From Phallus indusiatus (lineage: Eukaryota; Basidiomycota; Agaricomycetes; Phallales; Phallaceae): a stretch of 64,000 bases of DNA. The stretch lies in assembly GCA_027605045.1 (NCBI GenBank), contig JAQFWX010000013.1:310001-374000 (forward strand), given 5' to 3'. Under the pieces are notes generated by a model. It searched no databases. It had not been told where the DNA came from and saw only the letters and a list, made by a program, of their open reading frames with translations. The position numbers and the translations under genes were made by a program. Positions 11,220 through 22,108 of this stretch are shown piece after piece (positions within the stretch are counted from its first letter, which is position 1; each line of letters opens with the position of its first letter).

Positions 11220-12746
11220 CTATTCGTCTTTGGGGTCAACGTTCTTCAGATACGGCTTCATCCACTCTTCAATCTTCCTCTTTGTCACCACTTCCTCCTT
11301 TTCAAACATAAACCACTGCGCCGCCGGACGTACAGCTCCCATAACCTCATCATCATCATCTCCTTTGGTCTCCATGACTTCTGTGGTGACATGTCCCGCA
11401 ACGACGACACAGCTCAATTCTTCACCATTATCAATGAGGCGTACATCCGCTTCACAGAAACCAGGAGGAATCTTATCTATCGGGACATAGGGATACTTTA
11501 TGCCATCTACGATAAGACGATCGTTGTTCAAATATTTCGAATTCCGTAAATCGGGGCCACGCCAACGACCTTTTTTGTCCCAAATACAAAATGCAGTTAT
11601 CCATCCGCTGAGAATATTCGAGCCGGATCCCATATATTGTTCATGGCAAATACGCCCCCAGAAGTCCTTGTTGATTTTAGGGTTCTCTGGTGAGGAATCA
11701 ACGGCATCAAACACGGCTATGAATTCCTCGATAATTGGTTTTAAAAGCATAGCCCAAGCGGTGGGCTCAGCTCCCATCCCCATTTGAGCGAGGTTCTCTA
11801 TGCGTTGTAGGATATTAAGGTAATCCTTTTTGGTCCCTAATAACGTTACTGCAGGAATTCCACACAACAGTTCACACGTGAAAGAAAAATATCTGAAGGT
11901 TGTGAGTAGTTTTCTTTCGTCAATGTTGGAAAGCATACGATTTTAAGATGCTCATCATAACGATAGAACAGACTATTTTGTCGCTGTACTCCGTGGTGGA
12001 GAAGTCAGGGAGAACAAAGTCATAAAAAGCGGGATCATTGATCTAACACAACAGGTGTTCAATGAATTGCAGGAAAAGAGGTTTTTGAACTTACATTTTT
12101 CTGCAGTAAGCCAGCAAAGTCCTGTGCCATAACTCTGAAATCAAATGACCTGCGGGTTCCATAGTATATGAGGAGAAGCTCCTTCTTTCCCTCATGTTGC
12201 ACGAAGAACTTTCTCAGCTCTTCTGAGTGGGCATTGACGCTGGGTGACAGCATAAATACCAAGCTTTAGGTGATTAATAAAGGACGAACTAAAGATTCAG
12301 CTGTGACAAAATAGCCACCCATAAATCATCCGGTCTTACGATAGAATAATGACATTACTATTGTCTCCTCTAAAAAAAGATGTAACCTGCCTACCTAATG
12401 ACGAGCTGGTGATGCTTATTATACGCCATCAATACTGTGTCGACAAAGCCATTTGCTCTTGGAATGAAATTCTGAAGTTGTTCAGGGTCTTTAGGAAGAG
12501 AAGATTGAAGCAAGTCTATAGTGAGCGCCCGTTAATTCTTCAAGAGTGCCTCTACACAGAATGCAGATAGTAGCAGCACTCGCCTTTACAGCGGATAGAC
12601 TTGGTTGTAACTATATCCAACTCTTGTGTATTTTGTGCTTCCCACGTGTGCCGTAAAACATCCTCGGGTTTATGAATACGAGACCTTTTTCCGAAGTCGC
12701 ATGGTGCGACTGTCTTGTCTGAAGTTTTAAAGGTGATACCTGGCAT
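11220..12746 (-). CDS. DUF4419 domain protein
   Basis: A predicted six-exon gene, 414 residues: exons 12746-12590, 12515-12395, 12334-12290, 12239-12095, 12042-11939 and 11892-11220. All introns have GT-AG ends and the frame is continuous. Family hallmarks appear in order: NGFVDTVLMAYNKHH, RPDDLWVAILSQLNLYVNA, HSEELRKFFVQHEGKKEL, VLPDFSTT, CELLCGIPAVTLLG, and a LSGWITAFCIWD motif followed by the IPPGFCEADVRLIDNG stretch. The domain spans nearly the whole protein, as usual for this family. The DUF4419 fold has no established reaction; its members are soluble and common in Agaricomycetes and Dictyostelium. The gene lies in the segment missing from unit 2, so it is single-copy here. The start codon is the first ATG in frame and is the least certain part. 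Confidence 0.88.
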
Positions 12747-15526
12747 TCTGGGTACGGAATTTATACGTGCGCTTGATAGTGGGTCACGATGTAAGAAAAT
12801 GCCACAGTTTTTATATCACAAAACAGATGGTTAAGCTCATAAAATATGACCCGAACTGAGGCATTTTGTGAGAAACTTCTGGGCGGTGCGTTGGCGTATC
12901 GTTCATCTGACTAGTTAGTATTCGCTTGCGCACAGCAAAGGCGCTGAAAGATGGACTTTCGTTTTGTAGATTGAAATGGATTATGCTCAATCGATTATAA
13001 CTGAAGGACAATAACGAGAAACTAGCCATCATGAGAACATTGGACCAAGTAAACACCTGATTACGCTACTAGTGCCTCTCTGGGAGGCGGATCCCTGCAC
13101 TGAGATGGACGGCGCTTACAGAAAATAAGATCAAGACAGAGTGCCAACAAGGATAACCTCGACCTTTGCGGGTCTGCAATACATATAGATGTACCCTGTC
13201 GTTTTAGAGTATTCCACACGAAGCATTCAAACATTCTGCCAATATGTCTGAGGAGAAAACTTCACCTGATATTGCTCTCGTGTGAAGCGGTCGTTCATGG
13301 AAAACCTACAACTAACGTTTGTTGCCCCAAGCACCAATGCCATAGGTTTTAACCGGGCAACCCGAAACTAGATACATATTTTATATAATACACCTTTATT
13401 TTTTGGAAACAGCAGAGTACCAGTCATGAATATTATATGTACGTCGGTTTCCTCATTTTCTAGAATCAGGCCAAATCAGCACAAACGGTTATAACATGAC
13501 TTTGACGAGTAGTTGTCTTAACTTCAATTTGGTGTACCAAGTCTCACTACAAGTGGTTTCGAGTACAGTGGCCACGCTTTGTCGAACTCGACGACTTGAG
13601 CTCAAAAAATCTTTGAAAGAAGTGACGAGCGCAAAAAGTGACATAAGACAAAAAAAAAATCGGCTAGCGCCGAATTGGCGATCTCGGAGACCGTGACTGG
13701 CATCCATAACTTCTCCGTAGCAATTTTTTTTATAATGACACGAGATTTCCGACTCACGTACTTCAAACTTCACCGACAGTATCGTTCTTCGTTTACCTGA
13801 ATTTGATTGGTTTAGGTAGTTGCTGTTGTTCGTTCGGTGACAATCACGCGCACGTGTCGCCTTGTCTTTTCTTGATATCGAGATTATTACCAACGTATAC
13901 GCGAGAGGGAACTGTAAGTCATCTTCATATGATATAACCACGAATGGCGTGCTTCAACTGGCGAACAATGGTAGGTACATACCTTGAAAGCTCCTGCAGC
14001 TGCTAAACCGACCCCCAGGCCCCCTCCTTGTGCATCCGTTCATCTTGCTCAGGATAACGAGCTGCAGCAGAAGCTAATAGCGAAAATATCGCCTGTGATA
14101 AAATTCTGAGAACCAGAGCGGTGCATTAGTTATTGATCCTAGAGAGTGGGAAGAGTACATTCGACTTGACCGTGATTGACATGCGGGCTGCGGCTGGTGC
14201 GGTCTTCGTCTACAAACGTTTTTTTTCGAAAATGATGCTCATTCCAGTACTGTAGCTTGGTCTTCATGCGTTCTCAGTATACCGAAGAGATAATCCAGGT
14301 CAGCAATAGCACGAAGGACTCGAGATCGTCTGTAAAGTTTGCACCTTAGCGGGATCCTGTAGCAGACACCCCGCTGCAAAGTACCAACTGTATCATGTCC
14401 CCTTTCAACGCCCCCGCTCTCCAAAAGCCCTCTTGAGCCGCTATATATTCTGATTTGAATGAGTTGCCAAACTGGTCGAGAAAACTTCACTGTCGATTTG
14501 TCTGCATTGATGACGTGGTTCAGTCTTTTTGACGGGCCTCCGACCAGCCGACGGTTAGTCTCAGTACAGGCACCAGTACTAATTTTTTTTTTCGGGACAA
14601 AGCCAGACCAGCTTTACATTAGCTGTGCTCGAAGTTTCTTCCTTGCAATTCGTTCTAACAGAAGAAAAATGCGTTGATCGTCCATCTGTACCGTGACAAT
14701 ACGAAAACTGCATTTTGCGAATTCTGAAGTCGACATCGTTTATATTTGGTATGTATTCGTTCCTTTCACGTTATTTTTGCTCACAGGACTTGTTATGATT
14801 ATCATTTAATATTAAGCACCGCTCCTTCCCTTCCCGGTCTTTCGGTCCCACCAATTTTCAAGCCTCGAGGCCTGTCCCAAAGTATTCAATGACGGAACAC
14901 CATTTCACAATTTGAATAGATGCAAGATGGTCCTCATAAACAATAAAGCCAGAATAGAATTTTGAATTGACGATTCAGTTTCACAGAAGCCTACAGTATT
15001 AAGGGAGAACAGAACAAAAAGAAAACAGCGCTCAAACTCTGGTGGAGATCGGCTTTTCTATTGAGCGCGCGTCTGAGTCAGCAGGTGAGTCACGGCACAC
15101 GCGCACGCGTCTGTCTTCCGAGTCCCTACTCTGACGGAGATCTCAGATGTGTCTCAGATTTGTCTCAGATTACTGCTATTTAGCCGCCACAGGAGCGTAA
15201 AGTCCAAAGTAAAGATTCCAATTGCATGTTCAAATCTTATTAAGGTCGAATTCCGAGAAATTACAAGATTTTATATACGTGTAAAACCTCTGCGGGGGCT
15301 GTGCCTTGGAAGATCTGCATAGCAGATCTTATCGAATCTTGCACGAGTTCGTGAGATAAATTTGGAACGCTATTACGTGTAGGACCTTTATGACCGTTTC
15401 AGCCCTCAAACTTGGCATCAACCACAAACAAGGACAAAGAAGGAACACAAAAGAACCGAATCATTAAAAAGCAGAACAAAGAATTGGTTATCAGACAGAA
15501 CACGATACGTTTTTCTTTCACTCGCC
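12747..15526. other. 2.8-kb stretch without a recognisable gene
   Basis: Open frames (for example minus 13,489-13,941 and 14,239-14,490) show no conserved motif and no support from a second copy, so I do not call them. Near the zinc-finger gene there are three spaced copies of 'tctcagat' (15,142-15,170), two TGA(G/C)TCA-like sites near 15,073-15,090, and a palindrome AGATCTGC-ATA-GCAGATCT at 15,311-15,329. These could be regulatory sites of the downstream gene. Confidence 0.4.
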
Positions 15527-16467
15527 ATGCCATACTGCGATCCTTGCGAACGTTATTTCGCCAGCGACAGCGCATATTACAAACATCGCCTACACTCCAG
15601 CAGACATAACTACTGTGGCCGCTGCAACAGGGATTTCGTGTCCCTATCGTCCTTGGTTCAACATTACATCAACAGCGTGTTTCATAACTACTGTCAGTGG
15701 TGCCAGGAAGATTTTGACAGTGACGACGAACTCGACGAGCATAATGAGGATTGTCATTATAGTTGCGGCTCATGCAATCTCGTACGTATTGGATTCACTC
15801 TCATCGTTTATATTAGCCTAGAACCTCTCTTCTTCAGATGTTTTGCCACGAGAACCAGCTGGATAATCACATCGAGGCCTCTCATTGGTACTGCCGCCCC
15901 TGTCGCAGATTCTTCATGAACGAAAACTGTCTTCGCCAACATCTTAACTCTAATCTCCACAAACCCAAAGACTACATGTGCCCCGGACGTGGTTGTTCGC
16001 GCGGGTTCATCTCCTGGAGCGCGCTCGTCAAACACTTTGAAGCAGGCACATGCCCCTCTGGCCTAAATCGCGAACAGCTTAACAGGCTCGTCGTTCAGTC
16101 AGATCGTAACAACCTTATCACCAACCCCTCTCGACTTATCACTGGTCCTAAAGGCAAAATCGAGCCCGCCATTACCAGTAAGACATGGGCGACCGAACGT
16201 TCTTTCAATGGGTCCGCGTACGAATGTTTCTTATGCCACAGGCTATTCGGTACACTCGTTTCTCTCAACGCACACCTTCAAAGCCCCAGACACGAAGAAA
16301 AGATTTATCGGTGTCCTAATCGACACAATTGCGGTATGGAGTTTAGCGCACTTAGTGCACTCACTTCGCATGTCGAAAGCGGACGATGCGGCGTTGATAG
16401 GTTTCAAGATGTTAAGGCCGTTATGGATTCACTCAATAGAAGCGTCAGAAGTATCGGCTATTATTAA
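15527..16467 (+). CDS. C2H2 zinc-finger protein with about eight fingers
   Basis: Two exons (15527-15781 and 15838-16467) give 294 residues, with an intron gtacgt...cttcag. The protein is a string of fingers starting at residue 4: CDPCERYF...H, CGRCNRDFVSLSSLVQH, CQWCQEDF, a CGSC/CHENQL finger, CRPCRRFFMNENCLRQH, CPGRGCSRGFISWSALVKH, CFLCHRLFGTLVSLNAH and CPNRHNCGMEFSALSALTSH. The linker ITNPSRLITGP and the end ESGRCGVDRF are hallmarks of a large Agaricomycete-specific C2H2 family. Such proteins are presumed nucleic-acid binding and nuclear; targets are unknown. An ATG at 15412 is out of frame. The gene is absent from the second tandem unit. Confidence 0.9.
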
Positions 16468-17259
16468 TGGTCTTTGTTCTTTCTTTCTTTCTTTCTTTTT
16501 TGAACCTCGAAATTTTCTTGTCCGGTGACCCCCCTAAATATCAAAAAAAAAAACTATTTCTCTTTCTTCCTGACAAGTCTTGGAGAGCGCGGTGATGTGT
16601 TTTAATTATGTTTTTGTCTTTAATACATAACACCCCGCCGTCTATTTTCATCTTTCTTCCAGTAACCAATAATATGCTATAGCGCCGTCGCTCCTATCAA
16701 ATCCCCATTAGTTGCGCGAAGTTCAAGTTCCTGAAATAGGACAACTTTAATAAAGTTCTTTAATATCCACATTGACGCAGGTATATCTGTGAGTCGAGAG
16801 AACAACACCGCCTTGAGGACTGTTTACATATGACGCGTTCATCATCGAGTATGTATGTCGCGCTAGCGCTACTAGCATACCTGGAACAAGCGTCAAGTCA
16901 TGTCGTGCCATGGTGGCATGAGCTTGTCTGTCAAAACATAACTTCCTCTACCCCTCAGCGTATGTATGCGCCGTACACGAATACCAAAAACCATTTTCGT
17001 CTTCTCGGTGAATACCGGAACAAAAGGCCTACTCCAACCTCGGTCCAGACTCCATCTTCCGGTGTTGAGGACGCAAACCAAAGGAGAACTAAACTCGAAG
17101 AGCCTGCATCAAGGGCTGAACTGACACTGACACTGAAACTGACATAAGAGTGCGAAAAACGATATATTTAAGTCCCGTCAGCCATTTTATGGGACCGGTG
17201 GACCGTGGTGCGAGTGTGAGTGGGTTGATGATGCGTCGGGGGTCCAATCCGACAACGAC
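16468..17259. other. Downstream region with tttc repeats and the right end of the unit-1-only segment
   Basis: A (ttct)n tract at about 16,474-16,500 follows the zinc-finger stop. A plus frame at 16,830-17,147 has a hydrophobic start but no other support. From about 17,030 the sequence is shared with unit 2 (from 27,736). Confidence 0.4.
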
Positions 17260-17589
17260 CTAAGTACTAGTGTGACTTAACATAGTATTTTGATTCTTTG
17301 GCGTATACAGAGATGTTTGTTGATTTGAGCCTTCAAATTCAAATTTCAAAGCTTCAAGCTTCAAATTCCCATTCGGCTTGCCTAGAAGCCTGAAACCTTC
17401 CGTGGCTTCTTGATTGTTGTCTTGTAGTTCCTCATGTATTTTGGCTTTGTATTCTTGAGATTCGACTGCCAACTCACTCGAATGCTGGCATTGACATCGC
17501 GTCTCGAAGGAAGTGGATTGTGATAGTGCCGGCATGGGCACCGGCCACGGCACCAACGTCCTGCTTGCGGGCGCTAGAGCTTGTTGCAC
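17260..17589 (-). other. Weak, conserved minus-strand frame divergent from the DUF6533 gene
   Basis: A frame without an ATG start encodes HSSELAVESQEYKAKI then ELQDNNQEATEGFRLLG, helical and possibly coiled-coil. Related sequence lies beside all DUF6533 copies in the same divergent arrangement. It is open beside the copy at 50,152-51,624 (52,642-52,932 +) but has an in-frame TAA in the copy near 28,190. It may be a decayed exon of an unknown gene or conserved non-coding DNA that travels with the DUF6533 block. Confidence 0.25.
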
Positions 17590-18566
17590 GACACGCTCAC
17601 CAATGTCATGATCGCTCTCGGGCTAGAATTTAGAAGATGTACTAACGACATCCTTGTCATTTTTGTCGTTCTTATACGCCATAATACGCTCCACCTGGGC
17701 AACTTTCTCACTCATGAAACACTCGAAGTGCAATCTCATGTCACTGGGCGGCGTCTGAATCCGTCAAGAAAGAACTCGCCAACCCCAGGCGGTCTTGGTT
17801 CGCGCGAGCACACCGGCTCAACCCCATCCGTTAACCTACCACACGTATAGAGATCCGATGATGATCACTAGGAGCGAGACAAGGCGGGAATATATAGGAG
17901 AACGAGTAGAAGGAGATCAGTTTTTGATCGGCTTGTCGTTTCCAAGCTCGATGATGATATTTTCTTATCCTCGAATTTTTTTTGATTGAATCTGAAGCAG
18001 ATCATGGGGAAGAACCAAGTCGCGTCGCGATGTGAGATCAGTTTCGTACTCGTGTCCACGCTCATTAAGTGCATTCACAGACGTTGAACTCGGAGTTGAA
18101 TTGAACCTTCATGCATCATGTGTCAGGTACATTAACGCTTCAATAGTGCCTCAGTCGATGTGCTTAATATGCAAGTAAATTATCGTGATTACCTTCATTA
18201 TCACTTATTAAACTCGTTCTGATTCTCCAAGGATCCATCACCTTTCTCAAAACTGATTTGAAAGCTTCGCCTCATTTCATCGCTCCACAGTTATACGCAA
18301 ATTCGTCCAAGCTCACACGACACAAGGTGTAACATCCCACTCATCTTCCACTTTGAGTTGGTCATCAAGTCATCCGCCCGTTCCTGCAGGCGGATGCACC
18401 TCAATCGAAAGACTACAGATGAAAATGGCTTTATATTCACATTACGCCTTTACCGGTCACCAGCGAAGCCGAGGTTCCATGAGGTTTTTGAATGACACCA
18501 ACATGACGAATCTAGTTCGTATATCTTGCAGCCTGACTTGAGATGTTTTAGCTTAAGCTACAACAT

Positions 18567-18573
18567 TATAAAA
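18567..18573 (+). promoter_or_regulatory. TATA box of DUF6533 copy C1
   Basis: TATAAAA lies 104 bases upstream of the ATG at 18671, behind a conserved 'tttagcttaag' stretch. The arrangement is kept in all four copies (29,205; 47,934; 51,696 on minus), which supports a real core promoter. Confidence 0.6.
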
Positions 18574-18670
18574 GGCTGCACTACTAGGGTATGCGGCTTT
18601 CAGTCAACTCCAGCACTCGCACTCGTGTTCATTTCGTCTCTACCAATCCCTCCGCTGTCCAGCTACTGTA

Positions 18671-20186
18671 ATGATTGGCAAAGTAATACAGACTAACACA
18701 TTTTTTGGGCCCGTCGCGAAAGCCGCCGAAGCGAATGAACTTCGCGCCATAGATTGGAACATAGGTATTTTAACAGGCGTTAACAAAAAGTTATATCCTC
18801 GTTAATGTTTTCTCAAATTGAAAAAAGCGGCATCAGTCACGTTTCTGTTTTGGGATATGTTGTTATTATTAGATAGAGAGGTATCGTTTGTTTTTATTTC
18901 ACCGACGAGTCTGATCCCTCGTTATTATTTAGGTGCAATACATTTGGAAGTAAGAATATTGCATGCAAATGGGTATATGCTATTCTATAAACAAAACTTT
19001 CAAGACCCAAATTCTCCCTGTTTACTGCTGTGTTTGGTGTCGTGCGTCTGTGCGCTGTGGCATTGAGTATGTATGTCCTTGAGCCTAAGTATTGTCCGTT
19101 TATCAAATTTATGTATACCCGTAGATTATTTTTTGCAATTGGTGTTGGAATATTTAGCTTGACAGATCACTCTTGCAAGAATATCCTCTGGTTTCAATCC
19201 CTTTCTGCGCTGATCCTGACCACTGCGTCGGACATACTATTAATATCCCGCGGTATGTGTACTTCAAAACAATACTGGTAAACGTGAAAGTCACATCTTC
19301 TAAAAATTTTAGTCTATGCTTTCTACGCGAGAAACAAGGCGCTACTTATATCTCTTTGCGTTCTTGAAGCTGTAGCATCCATCGCCATCCTCTGCACAAT
19401 TATAATAGTCGTGCCTCAAGCCCGACTGATTCCTAGCCCCTTTCCTTCCCAACTGCACATTGGAGGTTGCGTATCATTGTTTTTCCCGACTTTTATATCA
19501 GATATATGGTACGAGATCTACACCGGTTCCTGTAATTTATTTGATATGGAATAACATTATCTGGCACCTGTTATGTATCTACAGGATTCCAGTCCTTTGT
19601 GTACAGAGTGTGCTTTTCGGTCTAGCTGGAGGACGACACCTTTACCTACAACGAAAGAACCGGATGACGATTAGTAGACTTTATTATACTTTTATTCGGG
19701 ATGGTGTCTGGTGCTTCTTCGTGCTTTTCGGTACGCCATCCGATTTCCTCAAGAATAACGCTCACTTTACCAATCTGATAACATCATCGCCAGTTATTTA
19801 TCTGCTGTGTATATTTGGAGTTGAGTTGAATAACATATCTGGATTGATTTCCTTCTAGTAAGAACACATTGCTCCGCTAAATTTATTCCATTAAACTTAT
19901 ATATTTAATACAATATAGCTGGTGTTTTCCGCTCGTTGGAGCATGTGTTAGTCATTTCCGCCCGTCTTCTCAAGCCATGATAACTCATCTCGGTTTATAT
20001 CATTAGACATCTCGCTTGATCCTTAATCTACGCTCTGCAAACAGTGAAGACTACTCGCTTGCCAGTGACACTCCAAAGACAAATACGAAAATGAAGTTTA
20101 CAAAGCCACCGACGGTGGTGGAAGTCAGTACTACAGTGGATGTCACATACCAGAGTACCGGTACCTATGATCATGAAGAGGCTTAG
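18671..20186 (+). CDS. DUF6533 domain multi-pass membrane protein, copy C1
   Basis: Ten exons join in one frame to 323 residues: 18671-18764, 18828-18880, 18933-18949, 19005-19070, 19125-19252, 19313-19508, 19585-19730, 19794-19857, 19919-19946 and 20007-20186. The DUF6533 signature is AASVTFLFWDMLLLLDREV then QYIWKPKFSLF. Six or seven hydrophobic helices follow, with C..ILWFQSLSA, DILLISRVYAFYARNKALL, a loop with LPSQLHIGG-like sequence, IWIPVLCVQSVLFGL, TFIRDGVWCFFVLF and the C-terminal SRLILNLRSAN hallmark before a hydrophilic tail. The family is abundant in Agaricomycetes, resembles seven-helix proteins in layout and has no known ligand or reaction. The very small exons (17 and 28 bases) make the gene easy to miss for automated callers. 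No frame break is seen. Confidence 0.88.
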
Positions 20187-20930
20187 ATATTGCAGTAATT
20201 ATATCATTCTGAATATGATATTTTATGTACCGTTAAACCCGTTCAATCCTGATGTATATATATGCATTATGAAATTCGATTACTGTCCAATCATCTGCAC
20301 TGGTGCTCGAGTTCTTTGTCTTCAGTATTCATCCACATTGCACCTTGTCGCGACCGTGACGGTCCTCTTCTTTGATAATGACCCACCTACTTTGCCCAAC
20401 TTTACCATCGTCCATCGCCCACGCGGCATACATTATCAAGAGGCAGCATTGCGTCGTGCTCTATAGCTATTAACTAGTTTCAGTGAGAGTTTGGATACAA
20501 AACCATAGTCTCGAGCTCGCCGTTGCTCAGGTTCCTCAGGCTGGTCGTCCCGTAAGTCACTGACTGGTCCACTGGTCCATTAATAGTAAGTCACTGGCAT
20601 GCCTCAGTTGACTGTTGCGGTTTCACCGACGGACCATCAACAAAGATCTCGTAATATATTTATAAATACGACGATGATCAATGATCAATGAATAATTGAT
20701 CTTAAACTCGTCAAAAACGGTCTTAATATAGATAGAATGATAAACCAGAATACGGCAAGGAGCAACTTGAAAACAACGTAGCCCTCAAGGCGCATATTTT
20801 TATTGGCTCGCGCAAATTCATCTGATTTATATTTCTTTGATTTACAGTGGGAAGCTGTATAACTTAAACACAGAGTTCAGAATGAATATGCCCGTATAGT
20901 AATCTGATGGTCAATTCGTAGTGCATAATA
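20187..20930. other. Shared 3' region between DUF6533 and gene D
   Basis: No gene is seen. The stretch is conserved at 30,808-31,547 with small indels. Its 'gctggtcgtcccgtaagtcactgac' motif occurs again at about 34,000. A short inverted motif (tgatcaatgatcaatgaataattgatc) lies near 20,672. Confidence 0.45.
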
Positions 20931-21160
20931 CTAAGTACTAGTAGCACCTTGCCAATTCCAATCATACGCGGGTGGCAAATGATTTATCACAACTGCACCT
21001 GCATCTGTTTCCCTGATTGTAACGATTTGAGTTTCCAAATTCTCTTGCAAAGGACCGGACTGTGAGATGTCCATATGCGTGTCAGTTACGAATACCAAAT
21101 GGTATGAGTGAGGGCTTGGTTCAACAGCTTCCGGCTCGGTAAACAGAGTCGGAACTTGGA
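20931..21160 (-). pseudogene. 3' terminal exon of gene D, truncated at the duplication junction
   Basis: On the minus strand this reads FQVPTLFTEPEAVEPSPHSYH and ends NHLPPAYDWNWQGATST with a stop at 20,931. It matches the last exon of the complete D gene (31,548-31,785) almost exactly. Upstream exons are absent: at about 21,160, right at the D splice acceptor, the sequence switches to the NRK tail. It is a breakpoint relic and not a gene. Confidence 0.85.
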
Positions 21161-21443
21161 AATCCCATACCGCTGGTACGTCAGATTGTGTCAAAAAACT
21201 CGTGTCCTTTCTGACCTGAAAAGTGAAAACCTATTCAGAGGGTTCTTTATGGCGAGATCGCCTCAGTATTGGGAACAAACTGTTTATCCGATAATGTTCG
21301 CGCTCACCAACGAAGACGTGGAGGGCGGGGATTTAAATAACGTGATTCCCGACCTGATTGTGTTGGATGGATTCGAGGAGAACATGACGGAGAACCTTTC
21401 CCGAGTGATGAAGAAGGCGTTGGAGGTTAGTGAAGAAATATAG
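21161..21443 (+). pseudogene. NRK 3' fragment at the duplication junction
   Basis: The fragment matches 2,815-3,119 (end of the NRK remnant): EGSLWRDR-like, then PQYWEQTVYP and a tail ending LEVSEEI and a stop. It starts in mid-exon, in the middle of the GYHTAE region. It marks the left end of the second tandem unit. Confidence 0.85.
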
Positions 21444-22108
21444 AGCACGTGTATTCTTATCGTTGTATGTAATGAAAAGTTAGTATTCAGAAATTCATTC
21501 AAGTATTGAATCCTTATTCTGTTATACATTCTGACAATAGCCTTTATGTTCAATCAAAAGTCTGCTCCAATGGCATTGCCATAGAAGCGGTGGATATACT
21601 CGGATGAAAAAAGCGATGAAGCCACGAGACTAGTAGTACTCATATGAAGGCTTTGAATGCTCGGCTCATGCCTCCAGCAAAGCCCAAGCATTTCGATGAG
21701 CGTTTTTTTGAGCTTGTATATCTAATTCGAAACTCTCTGGAAGGTGAGCGCTGAAGCGCTGAAGTTTAGGAAGAGGTATGCTTTACTCCCGCGCGTCTTT
21801 CCAGCATAGCTTGGATGTGTTCCCTCTCGAAATTAACGCAACGTACCATTTTGAGATTCAGGAAAAACATTGCGTTCTCGAGTAATAGTATGTACATGCA
21901 ACCACCCCGTTGTTCTCTGCCGAAAGTACAGTGACGGTACAGCGTATCCTCTTAATAAATAGCCCGACCTTTCAAGCATCAACGAAGGGACTTATATTTC
22001 ATGCGGCTGTATTCTCGACTATCTGTACATTGATCTGCAACACGCAGCTATTGGTCTATTTGACGGGGTGTCTTTGACCAAACGGACTTGAACACATTTT
22101 TCATCCAA

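Noticed and set aside
13489..13941. 150-codon minus-strand frame
   Set aside because: No recognisable motif, composition not protein-like, no second copy to support it.
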